Below, piece after piece: positions 6,100 through 13,835 of a stretch of DNA of 19,010 nucleotides; within the stretch, counting starts at the first letter, position 1, and the number at the start of each line of letters is the position of its first letter. The translations under genes and the position numbers were made by a program. The stretch comes from Microcaldota archaeon. Lineage in GTDB: Archaea; Micrarchaeota; Micrarchaeia; Micrarchaeales; CABMGC01. The notes beneath the pieces were generated by a model. The model had not been told where the DNA came from, did not search any database, and was given only the letters and a program-made list of their open reading frames with translations. The stretch spans positions 1 to 19,010 of the forward strand of contig JAJZOS010000006.1 in the NCBI GenBank assembly GCA_021851985.1, given 5' to 3'.

Positions 6100-7134
6100 T
6101 CAATTCAATATTGATATGTTTGAGACTACGCCATAGCTCTGTAATGGCCGGCCCGATAGTCTGAAATCGCCTACTGCTACAAATTCGCCGCTAGTAGAAG
6201 TGTCTGCCACCACGCGCAACGTTAAGTTTTTGCCAATCAAAGTTCCTATTGGTATAGTCACATTTCTGAATGTATATGATCCGCTGGCGCCAAACGCGCT
6301 TTCGTTGAACGTATTGTAATGCGCTATTATCTCAGGTATTCCATTTTCAAGAATCTCTACATAAATCAAATTGTTTTCGGGGCTTATGGTCTGGAAATCA
6401 ATGAAATGTTCGGACGCATAAAACGGGCTTGAAGTCAGATTTCCTGCAGCATTCGAGGACCCACAGTTGTATGTAGAAGCAAAATACGTGCCGTTGTATC
6501 CTGTCCACGGCCCTCCAGCAGTGCAGTTGTGTATATCTGCATAGCTGGCATTTATGGGTCTGCTGTCAAAGCCTTTGCCTGTAAGGTTCCAGCCAATATA
6601 AGTGCCGCTTGCGAATTTGCCACTATATATATTTTTGTATACGGCATTCTTTGGAGGCACAAGCGTAGTATTCAGGTTTATTATCGAATATTTATTGTTG
6701 CATGATCCTCCTGCAAAACCTCTATGCATTGTTATCTTATAAGTTTGTGCAGGCATTGAAAAGTTGCTGAATAATGCTATGCAGCCATAGTTTATGCTTT
6801 GGTTAAGGTATGTTACGTTATTCGCACCTATAATCGTGAAATTGGTATAGTTGCTGTTGCCGTTTGCAAGCCATATGCCTAATGCTCCTCCTCCCCACAT
6901 GCATGTTCCAGTATACGTTTTGTTGAACAGAGCAGACAATATGGAGAAGTTATTGCAGCTCGCAGAATATATTATCGTCGTGGTAGGTGCAGTGGTTGTC
7001 GCAGTAGTGGCAATAGGGGATATTGTCGTAGAAGCAGGCAGCGGGTGCAATATAAAATTATATCCAGTAATCAGATATCCTAGTATCGCTATCACTATAA
7101 TCATTATTGCCCACACTAAAAATCCTTTGTGCAT
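6100..7134 (-). CDS. Membrane-anchored, sequon-rich surface protein with a jelly-roll-like C-terminal domain
   Basis: A 344-residue protein. Residues 4-24 form a membrane anchor (GFLVWAIMIIVIAILGYLI), residues 33-55 a Thr/Ser/Pro-rich linker, and the rest an extracellular region. More than fifteen N-x-S/T sequons are visible, together with several cysteines, fitting an N-glycosylated cell-surface protein. The C-terminal 150 residues contain alternating hydrophobic strands, with motifs such as IDFQTISPENNLIYVEI and FVAVGDFRLSG that recall concanavalin-like/jelly-roll carbohydrate-binding modules. That similarity is by eye only. ATG 7134 is preceded by a TATA-like CTATATAAATAAAT about 30 bases upstream, so the transcript is probably nearly leaderless. 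It diverges from the eL41 gene. The specific function is unknown. Confidence 0.75.
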   Translation of the reverse strand: MHKGFLVWAIMIIVIAILGYLITGYNFILHPLPASTTISPIATTATTTAPTTTIIYSASCNNFSILSALFNKTYTGTCMWGGGALGIWLANGNSNYTNFTIIGANNVTYLNQSINYGCIALFSNFSMPAQTYKITMHRGFAGGSCNNKYSIINLNTTLVPPKNAVYKNIYSGKFASGTYIGWNLTGKGFDSRPINASYADIHNCTAGGPWTGYNGTYFASTYNCGSSNAAGNLTSSPFYASEHFIDFQTISPENNLIYVEILENGIPEIIAHYNTFNESAFGASGSYTFRNVTIPIGTLIGKNLTLRVVADTSTSGEFVAVGDFRLSGRPLQSYGVVSNISILN

Positions 7135-7157
7135 AATACAACCACTTTATGTATAGG

Positions 7158-7185
7158 TATTTATTTATATAGTATAAATATTTTC
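7158..7185. promoter_or_regulatory. Shared A/T-rich divergent promoter region
   Basis: The stretch TTTATTTATATAGTATAAAT and following bases contains TATA-like elements readable on both strands. It lies between the surface-protein start (7134, minus) and the eL41 start (7230, plus), and could serve both genes. Inferred from sequence and position. Confidence 0.45.
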
Positions 7186-7229
7186 TTATTCAGATACTAG
7201 AGCTTATAATGCTTGATTAAGGTGTAATT

Positions 7230-7343
7230 TTGGGAAGCATACCTAGAAAGTGGAAGAAAAAAGGAAGAATGCGCTGGAAATGGCTCAAGAAAAGGCGAAA
7301 GCGCCTTAAGAGAGCGCAGAAGAGGAGAGTAGGGGAGCTGTAG
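7230..7343 (+). CDS. rpl41e: Large ribosomal subunit protein eL41
   Basis: A 37-codon gene with a TTG start, easily missed by length or ATG-only filters. The product is almost entirely Lys, Arg and Trp: after MGSIP come [17 protein letters not shown] and [11 protein letters not shown], ending VGEL. This is the hallmark of eL41, the very small single-helix protein at the subunit interface of archaeal and eukaryotic ribosomes. The 25-residue core starting at the internal ATG (7269) corresponds to the eukaryotic form; archaeal versions usually carry a short N-terminal extension like this one. An AAGGTG SD lies five bases before the TTG at 7230. A T-run at about 7370-7375 could terminate the transcript. 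Confidence 0.85.
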   Translation: MGSIPRKWKKKGRMRWKWLKKRRKRLKRAQKRRVGEL

Positions 7344-7656
7344 CTTCTTCCTGCTATCTGCATCTTTTTTGCAGTTGTTTATTGCAAAGGCCTAGCTTTG
7401 CCTCGGTCCCGCTGCAGCAGGCATTAATATTTCCCCTTGCTGGCGAGCCATACTGCATTAAATATGGTATGATTGGGCGCCATAGGCATTAACGCAATTG
7501 CAGTCAAACTAACGATGTCTTCATGAACCTAAAAGTCCTTATGCCATTGCCTCATCTCAACGCTATTTGGTCGGCCAGTTATGTAATAAATCCGGGCTTT
7601 ATGCACATGAAAAAGTTTTTAGTTATGCATACTCATTTATCCTAGCTAGTGTTCGC
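7344..7656. other. Gap of about 310 bases without a recognised gene
   Basis: After the eL41 stop come a T-run (about 7370-7375, possible terminator) and a perfect inverted repeat GCAAAG/CTTTGC (7384-7389 and 7396-7401, loop GCCTAG). The open frame of the next gene extends back to a TTG at 7567, but that extension has no SD or family motif. A TATA-like TTTTTAGTTATGCATA at about 7615-7630 suits the ATG at 7657. I found no tRNA cloverleaf and no convincing C/D-box pair; an unknown small RNA cannot be excluded. Confidence 0.4.
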
Positions 7657-8829
7657 ATGTCAAGCTTGAGATCTGATTTGGAGAAAGAAGGTTTTTCACT
7701 TCCTGAATTGTCAAGGAGCAATCTTGAAATTGCAAAGGAAGTCGCAGAAGGCGGAGGAAGCCTTATAGGCAAACACAAAACGAAGCGTTTCTTCCTTGTC
7801 ATAGACGGTTTAGGATACGACCTCCTTAATATGGCTATGAATAAAAGCCCAGTGTTATCAAAGGCTTTTTCCGATGCAAAAATAGAAAAAATAAAGACAA
7901 TGTTTCCTTCGTTTACGCCATCGGTAATGACAAGCATAGACAGTGGGTTGACAATAGCCGAGCACGGCATTGTCGGAAGCCCAATACCTATGAAAGAATA
8001 TGGAAATATGCTGGATGTATTTAATATACCTTGGGGTCCGAGCCTAGACGAAGCATTGGGGAAAACAGACAAATATCCCATATTTCCTGAGATGCATACA
8101 TTAATAAAAATGTCCAGGCACAAAGGGTTCCTTTACCTGCAACATGAAAACATATTGAACAAGGGGAGGAATCTGAATGCATTGGATAAAATCAACTACA
8201 GCAAATATATATCGATGGATGACATGATAATACAGGTATTGAAAGCGATAAAGTCGAATTCTAAAGAAACTATATATGCATACATTGATTATGTGGATCA
8301 TGCACAGCATGTATATACAAAAAGCACATACGACGGTTTGGAGATTACTAGATATGCCCTTGAGCGCTTGGCGGAAAAACTGATTCCTGCGCTTAAGCAA
8401 AGGGGATGGGAGACTGTAATCACATCGGATCATGGCCAAGGATCATTCAATGAAAAAGATTTAAGAAAGATATCGCCGCAGAGCAAAGTGCTGGAAAACC
8501 TTACCACATATCCATGGGGAACCCACAGATCAATGTTCTTTAATGTGGTTGATGGAAAAAGCAAGCTCTTTGAAGACGAATTTCAAAGGAGTTATGGGAA
8601 GAGTGCATATCTTGCTGATTCAGACGAAGCAATAAGGTCTGGAATGTTCGGAAAACCAAAAGTCAGCAATTGGTTGCGATACCGATTTGGAACGCACATA
8701 GCAATAGCGAAGGGCAGCAGCTTCCTTTACTACAAATACCCTGACAAGAAGGACTACGAGAAAAAAATATTCGGCCATCATGGCGGAATGTCCAAAGACG
8801 AAATGGAGATACCGCTTGTGATTGTATAA
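7657..8829 (+). CDS. Alkaline phosphatase superfamily protein (type I phosphodiesterase/nucleotide pyrophosphatase-like)
   Basis: A 390-residue protein with the metal ligands of the alkaline-phosphatase superfamily in order. They are FLVIDGLGYD (D50), FPSFTPSVMTS with the likely nucleophile threonine (T87), TIAEHGIVG, YIDYVDHAQH (D211, D214, H218), TSDHGQG (D258, H259) and FGHHGGMS (H374/H375). Such enzymes use two Zn or similar ions to hydrolyse phosphate mono- or diesters. The HGI.G and HGGMS motifs resemble the nucleotide pyrophosphatase/PglZ-like branch. There is no signal peptide, so it is probably cytoplasmic. ATG 7657 is preferred because it lies about 30 bases after a TATA-like box; TTG 7567 would add 30 unmotivated residues. 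The substrate is unknown. It converges on the exonuclease gene. Confidence 0.85.
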   Translation: MSSLRSDLEKEGFSLPELSRSNLEIAKEVAEGGGSLIGKHKTKRFFLVIDGLGYDLLNMAMNKSPVLSKAFSDAKIEKIKTMFPSFTPSVMTSIDSGLTIAEHGIVGSPIPMKEYGNMLDVFNIPWGPSLDEALGKTDKYPIFPEMHTLIKMSRHKGFLYLQHENILNKGRNLNALDKINYSKYISMDDMIIQVLKAIKSNSKETIYAYIDYVDHAQHVYTKSTYDGLEITRYALERLAEKLIPALKQRGWETVITSDHGQGSFNEKDLRKISPQSKVLENLTTYPWGTHRSMFFNVVDGKSKLFEDEFQRSYGKSAYLADSDEAIRSGMFGKPKVSNWLRYRFGTHIAIAKGSSFLYYKYPDKKDYEKKIFGHHGGMSKDEMEIPLVIV

Positions 8830-8847
8830 GCCAAAGGGTTATGGCTT
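8828..8847. terminator. Hairpin between convergent genes, possible bidirectional terminator
   Basis: AAGCCA (8828-8833) and TGGCTT (8842-8847) form a six-base-pair stem with an eight-base loop. They span the nine-base gap and both stop codons of the phosphatase-like and exonuclease III genes. T and A runs flank it weakly. The position suggests shared 3'-end function. Confidence 0.4.
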
Positions 8848-9597
8848 TAAAATCAGATTTATGGGCGCATGGTCAGATCCCTCTACGCTATCCATTATGC
8901 CAGAATCCGAAATTCTACTTATAATGTCGTTCGTAACTAAGAAATAATCTATCCGCCACCCTATATTTTTCTTCCTTGCGCTGAATCTATACGACCACCA
9001 GGAATATTTTACATCATCTTTGTGAAAATATCTGTAGGCGTCTATGAATCCATGAGACAAGAATGAAGTCATCCAATCTCTTTCTGCCTTTGTAAATCCT
9101 GCGTTATTCGAATTCTCTTTGGGTCTTGCTATATCTATATCTGCGTGTGCAACATTCATGTCGCCGCATACGACAAGAGGCTTTTGCTCCTTCAACTTAT
9201 CCGTATAGCTCATGAATGCGGCGTCAAAACCAAGTTTATAGTCCAGTCTTTTCAAGTCCCTCTGCGAATTCGGGAAATAGGTGTTTATAAAATAGAAATT
9301 CTTAAACTCAAGGGTCTGAACCCTGCCCTCGTGGTCGAATTCCTTTATGCCTATGCCATTTAATACTGAAAGCGGTTTTTCCTTTGTTAAAACCATGGTG
9401 CCGCTATACCCTTTCTTCACTGCCGGGTTTATGTATTGCGTGTATCTGAGCTTCTGGAGTTCAATGTGCTGTATGCTTTCAGATGACTTGATCTCTTGCA
9501 GCGCAAGTAGGTCGGGGGATTCTTTCTCGATGAACCCAACAAGTCCTTTCTTCACTGCCGCTCTTACGCCGTTGACGTTCCATGATATTATCTTCAT
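8839..9597 (-). CDS. xth: Exodeoxyribonuclease III / AP endonuclease (ExoIII family)
   Basis: A 252-residue protein of normal length for the ExoIII/APE1 family, which cuts DNA at abasic sites and removes 3' blocking groups in base excision repair. Catalytic motifs are complete: ISWNVNG (N7), LLALQEIK (E35), NTYFPN, VCGDMNVAH (D146, N148), KYSWWSYR, WRIDYFLV and the C-terminal GSDHAPI (D242, H243). A TATA-like GATATAAG about 27 bases upstream of ATG 9597 suggests leaderless transcription. With endonuclease III at 17892-18560 it gives this window two base-excision-repair enzymes, though they are not co-transcribed. Confidence 0.96.
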   Translation of the reverse strand: MKIISWNVNGVRAAVKKGLVGFIEKESPDLLALQEIKSSESIQHIELQKLRYTQYINPAVKKGYSGTMVLTKEKPLSVLNGIGIKEFDHEGRVQTLEFKNFYFINTYFPNSQRDLKRLDYKLGFDAAFMSYTDKLKEQKPLVVCGDMNVAHADIDIARPKENSNNAGFTKAERDWMTSFLSHGFIDAYRYFHKDDVKYSWWSYRFSARKKNIGWRIDYFLVTNDIISRISDSGIMDSVEGSDHAPINLILKP

Positions 9598-9620
9598 TGA
9601 TTATATTTAGTTGCAAACAC

Positions 9621-10381
9621 TTATATCACTTGATAAAACCAGCCGAATATCGCCGCTTTGCACTTTACTTTTGGTGCAGTAAAGCTCACGTTAAAGAAGT
9701 CAAGCGCCTTCTTATCGTAACAGTACCCGCTGTCCATGCCTGCCTCCAAGCTGTCTATCTGTTTGCCCGATATGCGGTATATTAAATTCATTGACGGTAC
9801 ATATAATGTTCCGTTATGTGCGGTGTAGCTTAGGCCTCCCATGTTTGCGGTGAATTTGGACCCATTGGCAGCAATGTAAGTTGTATAACGGTGGTCGCCA
9901 TTTGCTATTCCTTCAATTATGTTATAAACATCTGTGTTGTTCGGATTCCTAAATATTAAGATGACGGGGCATGAAAACACACCTATGCCTGTATTATATC
10001 CAGATATTGTGGTGGTCTGATTTGTTTGCACAGCCCTAAAGCTAAAGTGCACTATAACAAAAGGCATTATCCCAATGATTGCTATTGCCGAAATTCCTAT
10101 TGCATATCCATTTGCCTTGCCCTCTTTTTTATCCTCGCCCGCGCGCCTTTCTGCAGCTTTGTAATATTTTATCCTTTTGAAATGGCTATTATACTCCTGT
10201 TCTACCCTGCCAATGCCAATCGGCTCTGATATATGCTGGCTTACCGTCGACTTTGCAAGTCCCAACACTCGCCCATCTCTGTAACCGTCATCTTTTTCTC
10301 TTTAAGCAGTTTCAATATCCTATTTTTAGTTTCAAGGGTTTTACCCCTGGCTACACCTAACGATATATCCGAGTTTAAGGT
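9621..10381 (-). pseudogene. Frameshifted membrane-anchored winged-helix (HTH) protein
   Basis: The intact part (10268 down to 9621, 215 codons from GTG) begins mid-HTH with LGLAKSTVSQHISEPIGIG. It continues with a linker, a membrane helix (YAIGISAIAIIGIMPFVIV) and an extracellular domain with three cysteines. Upstream in another minus-strand frame (10381-10268) lies the missing half of the HTH: GKTLETKNRILKLLKEKK followed by MTVTEMGE. The two frames meet at the G at 10268, and one lost base in GAG(N)TGTTG would restore a continuous winged helix. The upstream frame also has no ATG, GTG or TTG before the stop pair at 10382-10387. The ancestral product was probably a DNA-binding regulator sensing outside the cell. 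A sequencing error or programmed frameshift are alternatives. Confidence 0.7.
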
Positions 10382-10508
10382 TTATTAAGGATTCTTGACC
10401 GTTAGGTTTTTGTTCGGTTTTTACGTGAAGAAGCATTGAAAGTTCTGATTTACCTATAAATCCTTTTCAATATATCCAAAATCTAGGGGCTAAGTACGCA
10501 AAACAGAA

Positions 10509-10521
10509 TTAATAAATATCT
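10509..10521 (+). promoter_or_regulatory. TATA-like element for the 225-residue protein gene
   Basis: AATTAATAAATAT lies about 30 bases before ATG 10547, consistent with leaderless or short-leader transcription. It supports the ATG over the TTG at 10538. Confidence 0.4.
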
Positions 10522-10546
10522 CCCCCATGATAAGAATTTGATTTCT

Positions 10547-11224
10547 ATGGAGAAGCAACTTGAAAACCAAGAAATACCATACTCTGCAAAGGCGTTTGCA
10601 AATTCATATAAGCGCGCCAAATATGTTTTCGGAAATCCAATAATGCTCTCATACGCAGATGCAGCAAGCAGCTTCTGTTGCAATCCTGAAGTGAAAACAG
10701 ACACATTGTCTTGCATGATACCGAACAGCAAGATGATAGGGGTAGACACTCAAAAGGCCAATCAAATGGGCTTCTATGTAGAAGAGGTGAGAAGCAGATT
10801 CATAAAGTTCTATGACAAGATAAACTCCATAACCATTGAAATAGGCCTAAAGCACGAGCAGTACAGCATAGTAAACGAATCACTTAAGGGAATAATTGGC
10901 GAGAATGAAATAATTAGCAATCATTCATTTCTGGGCGTGAGTACGGACGAGCTTTTGTTTTATTCAAAGCTGATAACCGTAGACAATTCTAAAGTGCTTG
11001 TGCCTGCATACATCCATCAACTTTCAATGCTTTATTCATTATGGCTTTCTGAAACTGACGATGAGCGCGCTGACAAGTATGCCAACATGATAAAGCCAAT
11101 CCTCTTGCATCATTTTCGCAATCCTGAAAAGTTATGGCGCCTTTCACACGATGCCTTAGCCAACGAAAGCCCTAGGTACGTAAATTCTATGTGCGTTGAT
11201 TTAGAAAGAATGCTAAGGACATAA
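10547..11224 (+). CDS. Hypothetical protein, 225 residues
   Basis: A soluble, mostly helical-looking protein that I do not recognise. It has no signal peptide or membrane helix. Four cysteines fall in the first third (SFCCN, TLSCM) and one near the end (MCVDLERM). The C-terminal part is rich in charged helical sequence (SETDDERADKYANMIKPILLHHF). The start ATG 10547 is chosen for its distance from the TATA-like box. It is a lone transcription unit between the frameshifted regulator (divergent) and the oxidoreductase. Long uninterrupted frame, promoter and matching codon usage support a real gene. Function unknown. Confidence 0.7.
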   Translation: MEKQLENQEIPYSAKAFANSYKRAKYVFGNPIMLSYADAASSFCCNPEVKTDTLSCMIPNSKMIGVDTQKANQMGFYVEEVRSRFIKFYDKINSITIEIGLKHEQYSIVNESLKGIIGENEIISNHSFLGVSTDELLFYSKLITVDNSKVLVPAYIHQLSMLYSLWLSETDDERADKYANMIKPILLHHFRNPEKLWRLSHDALANESPRYVNSMCVDLERMLRT

Positions 11225-11403
11225 TGCCAAATCAAGCATAAGCCAAAGCCCAGATTGCCTAAAGAAGCCAGTATTGCTGGCCACATTGCGCCACGTCTGT
11301 CTATATTCAAAATCCATACATGGAATATGCAAGAAGCAGCTTTAATTCTAGTCATTCTACAAATAAAATTTAATGTTTTACTTCCAATAATATGCGTGGT
11401 AAT

Positions 11404-12024
11404 ATGAAAATAGCAATAATAGGGACAGGGAATGTAGGCAGAAGCTTAGGCGAGGCCCTATCGAAGGGCAACGAAGTGGTATACGGATCAAGGAAGCCCG
11501 AAGAGGCCAAAGCGAAACTTAATGGCGCAAATGTTGCAACGATAGAAGAGGCATCGAAAGGCGCAGAACTGATAATACTCGCAGTTCCGTATCATTCAGC
11601 AAAGGAAGCCATACATGAGATGAAGAACAATGAGAGAGATAAGATACTAATAGATGTATCGAATCCTATGGATGAGCATATGAGATGGGCGAAGGGCTTC
11701 AGTGAATCAGCGGCGGAAGAGATATCGAAGCACGCAAAAGGCGCAAAGGTCGTCAAGGCGTTCAATACAATATTTGCCGAAAATATGAAGACGGGTCAAC
11801 TGGGCGCCGAAAAGCTTACTACTTTCATTGCTGGGGACGACGAGGGGGCAAAGGCAAAGGTCATGGAGCTTGCAAGAGGCATAGGCATGGAACCTGTCGA
11901 CGTGGGCATGCTCGAAAAAGCGAGATACATAGAACCCGTAGGGATGCTCATGATAGAATTGGGATACGGGAAGAAAATGGGCACCGGCATAGGCATGAAA
12001 CTTGTCGGTGGAAATCAAGCATGA
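11404..12024 (+). CDS. NADP-binding oxidoreductase of the NADPH:F420 oxidoreductase (Fno) family
   Basis: A 206-residue Rossmann protein. The dinucleotide motif IIGTGNVGRSLGEAL comes right at the N-terminus, then YGSRKPEEA, whose Ser/Arg would bind the NADP 2'-phosphate. ELIILAVPYHSAKEAI, DVSNPM and VKAFNTIF follow. The order and length match the Fno/NPD family, which passes hydride between NADPH and coenzyme F420. Whether this organism uses F420 cannot be seen, and relatives act on other substrates. ATG 11404 is preferred because GTGG lies four bases upstream and the Rossmann strand starts there. ATG 11392 (four residues earlier) fits a leaderless start from the TATA-like AAATAAAATTTAATG at 11360-11374. 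It ends at a strong hairpin shared with the convergent transporter. Confidence 0.8.
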   Translation: MKIAIIGTGNVGRSLGEALSKGNEVVYGSRKPEEAKAKLNGANVATIEEASKGAELIILAVPYHSAKEAIHEMKNNERDKILIDVSNPMDEHMRWAKGFSESAAEEISKHAKGAKVVKAFNTIFAENMKTGQLGAEKLTTFIAGDDEGAKAKVMELARGIGMEPVDVGMLEKARYIEPVGMLMIELGYGKKMGTGIGMKLVGGNQA

Positions 12025-12035
12025 TTGGTAGTTAA

Positions 12036-12058
12036 GCGCAGGCACAATCCGCCTGCGC
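12036..12058. terminator. Bidirectional terminator hairpin
   Basis: A perfect eight-base-pair inverted repeat GCGCAGGC (12036-12043) / GCCTGCGC (12051-12058), with loop ACAATCC, is followed by a T-rich tract on the plus strand. It lies in the 42-base gap between two convergent stops, so it probably ends both transcripts. Confidence 0.65.
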
Positions 12059-12066
12059 ATCTATTT

Positions 12067-13362
12067 CTATTGTTTATCAATTGTACTTGTGTTAAGCTTC
12101 GAGCTGGCACCCTCAAAAATGAAAGCACTTGCTACTAACAACAATCCAGCAACTACAAAGCTAGCAGAATATCCTAAGTAATAGGATATGTATCCTGCTA
12201 GCAATGCGCCCACTAGGAAAGATACGCTAACCAAGGACGTATATATTCCGAGCTTGCTGGCTCTGTGTTCCGTCCCTATAGCTTCAAAAACCAACGTATT
12301 GGATGCAGTATAATACAACGAGTATGCAAGTCCTGCCCCTATCGCATACAGTACGATGTTCAGTATTACGAACCCTGAAAATTTGGTGAACGTGAGGAAT
12401 ATGAATGCTATGGCAATGTACGACCCTCCACGCAGGAGTATGGCATTGGGCAGCATGCGCGTTTTAATTCTTTTTGCAACGTAGTTGCCAAAGTAAGCGA
12501 ACGTGAAAACCTGTATGAATATGCCTATAGTTATTATCAGGAATATCGTGAACTCCGTAAGCCCTATATCCTTCAGGCCTACAGGGTAGGCAGTATTAAA
12601 GAGACCGCTGCTGATGAAGAAAGCAAATATCGCCAGATAAAGGGCGCCGAGGTAGGATTTCGGCCTGTGCATCTTGGTGCCTATATTGAATATTATCTTG
12701 AAAACCGATATCTTAGGCGTGGAGACAAGGAGCACTGGTTGCATCATTACCCTTGTGATAAACGAATGTATATTGGAAAGCATCAACTTTCTTGGCAGCA
12801 TGCGCGCGGGCTCATATATCAAAATCATGCTCATTACTATTGAAGGTATCGCAACAAGCCCAAACATTAATGGCAGGAATCTTATTGCGACAAATCCCAA
12901 TAAAGCTGTTGAAAGGGCGAATCCCATTCCTCCCCCAAGGCTTACTATAAACTGAAACTTGGAGAAGACTGCAGGCCACTGATCTTCCGGAGAATTCTCC
13001 ATGACTAGCATGTTGAGGGGAGTTGCATTTGCACCTATAACAAACGACAGTGCACCGTAGAGCAGTATGACAAAAAGTATGTTTCCTGTAAAGAACATCA
13101 TTGCAAGGAAGAACGCAAGCCCCGCATAAGAGAGTATTATCATGTTTTTCTTGTTGTTAAACCTATCAACGACGCGCCCCCATAAGTATGCTGCAGGTAT
13201 CGCAAGCGCACTTCCGAACGTTATCGCGAATGATGCATCTATTACGTTGCCGCCTATACTGAGTATGTACAAGATGACAATTGTCGATACCGGGCCGTAT
13301 GCCATGCTTCCAGGGAATGTGGCGTATATCCATTTCTGGCTGTTTTGTGAACCTTGCGTTAT
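12067..13362 (-). CDS. Major facilitator superfamily (MFS) transporter
   Basis: A polytopic membrane protein with about twelve predicted helices. After helix 2 comes the MFS loop LWGRVVDRFNNKKNMIILSY (GxxxDRxxxKxx), and a second-half counterpart GNYVAKRIKTRMLPNAILLR. The central cytoplasmic loop contains FKIIFNIGTKMHRPK. The family exports or imports small solutes using ion gradients; the substrate is unknown. The first ATG (13305) would give 412 residues. The frame stays open for 22 more codons and reads GSQNSQKWIYATFPGSM, which looks like the natural start of helix 1. It is preceded by GGTGG with exactly four bases to an ATA codon at 13362-13360. No ATG, GTG or TTG occurs in frame there, so an ATA start (431 residues) is proposed, with ATG 13305 as the fallback. 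Confidence 0.85.
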   Translation of the reverse strand: MTQGSQNSQKWIYATFPGSMAYGPVSTIVILYILSIGGNVIDASFAITFGSALAIPAAYLWGRVVDRFNNKKNMIILSYAGLAFFLAMMFFTGNILFVILLYGALSFVIGANATPLNMLVMENSPEDQWPAVFSKFQFIVSLGGGMGFALSTALLGFVAIRFLPLMFGLVAIPSIVMSMILIYEPARMLPRKLMLSNIHSFITRVMMQPVLLVSTPKISVFKIIFNIGTKMHRPKSYLGALYLAIFAFFISSGLFNTAYPVGLKDIGLTEFTIFLIITIGIFIQVFTFAYFGNYVAKRIKTRMLPNAILLRGGSYIAIAFIFLTFTKFSGFVILNIVLYAIGAGLAYSLYYTASNTLVFEAIGTEHRASKLGIYTSLVSVSFLVGALLAGYISYYLGYSASFVVAGLLLVASAFIFEGASSKLNTSTIDKQ

Positions 13363-13412
13363 AATTCCACCATATTATTTTGCTTTTTAAGTTATCAATA
13401 AAAATAGTGCGC

Positions 13413-13424
13413 ACAATATTTAAG
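13413..13424 (+). promoter_or_regulatory. TATA-like element for the DUF4870-like gene
   Basis: CAATATTTAAGC lies about 30 bases before ATG 13452. The gene appears to be transcribed without a leader, since no SD precedes the ATG. Confidence 0.4.
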
Positions 13425-13451
13425 CATAAACGCCTAATCACTTTTGATAAA

Positions 13452-13757
13452 ATGACAAACAAGAACGATGACATTCGGGTGCTATATATATTGGCATACC
13501 TTCTGGAATGGCTTTCAGGCATAATAATATTCTTCGCATTCGGAAAAGACGACAAGAAACTCAGGAAACATTCGCTTCAAGCGATACTTCTTGGCATCAT
13601 ATCGATCATTGCTGCGTCGTTCTTTTCAATCATAGAAATTCCATTATTCGGAAGTACAATAGTGTTGCTAATATGGTTATATGGCATGTATGTAGGCTTT
13701 GAAGCGTATATGGGTAGAGAGATAAGCATACCTCTGATATCGGAATACGTCAAATGA
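13452..13757 (+). CDS. Small membrane protein, DUF4870/Tic20-like
   Basis: A 101-residue protein with three hydrophobic segments: about residues 9-29, 43-63 and 68-86. A charged stretch GKDDKKLRKHSLQAILLG sits between the first two. The pattern of membrane helix, charged loop, (R/K)xHxxQA and second helix is typical of the DUF4870/Tic20-like family of small membrane proteins, whose function is not established. The open frame reaches back to 13380, but ATG 13452 is chosen because a TATA-like box lies about 30 bases upstream and the preceding residues overlap the divergent transporter's promoter. A hairpin follows the stop. Confidence 0.65.
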   Translation: MTNKNDDIRVLYILAYLLEWLSGIIIFFAFGKDDKKLRKHSLQAILLGIISIIAASFFSIIEIPLFGSTIVLLIWLYGMYVGFEAYMGREISIPLISEYVK

Positions 13758-13772
13758 TTTCGTCCTTTAAAA

Positions 13773-13790
13773 TTGCCGCCCAGACGGCAA
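13773..13790. terminator. Hairpin TTGCCG/CGGCAA, possible terminator or operator
   Basis: A perfect six-base-pair inverted repeat with the loop CCCAGA, 15 bases after the DUF4870-like stop and immediately before the TATA-like CTTATAAAT (13792-13800) of the next gene. It could terminate the upstream transcript or bind a regulator of the downstream one. It also argues against the TTG at 13773 being a start codon. Confidence 0.4.
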
Positions 13791-13835
13791 ACTTATAAAT
13801 ATTTCTACGTGTGCAATGCAGAACCGGTAGATATA

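Noticed and set aside
7500..7545. Possible C/D-box small RNA (ACGATGTC and CATGA-like boxes)
   Set aside because: The boxes do not match RTGATGA and CTGA well enough, and no terminal stem or paired C'/D' was found.
7567..7656. TTG start giving a 420-residue phosphatase-like protein
   Set aside because: No SD and no family motif in the extra 30 residues, and a TATA-like box lies between this TTG and the ATG at 7657.
7623..8123. 166-codon minus-strand open frame opposite the phosphatase-like gene
   Set aside because: The plus-strand protein carries complete catalytic motifs here, so this frame is an antisense shadow.
13166..13555. 129-codon minus-strand open frame over the start of the transporter
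   Set aside because: It is out of frame with the MFS gene, which explains the same bases. Its composition (many Arg, His, Cys) is typical of a shadow frame.
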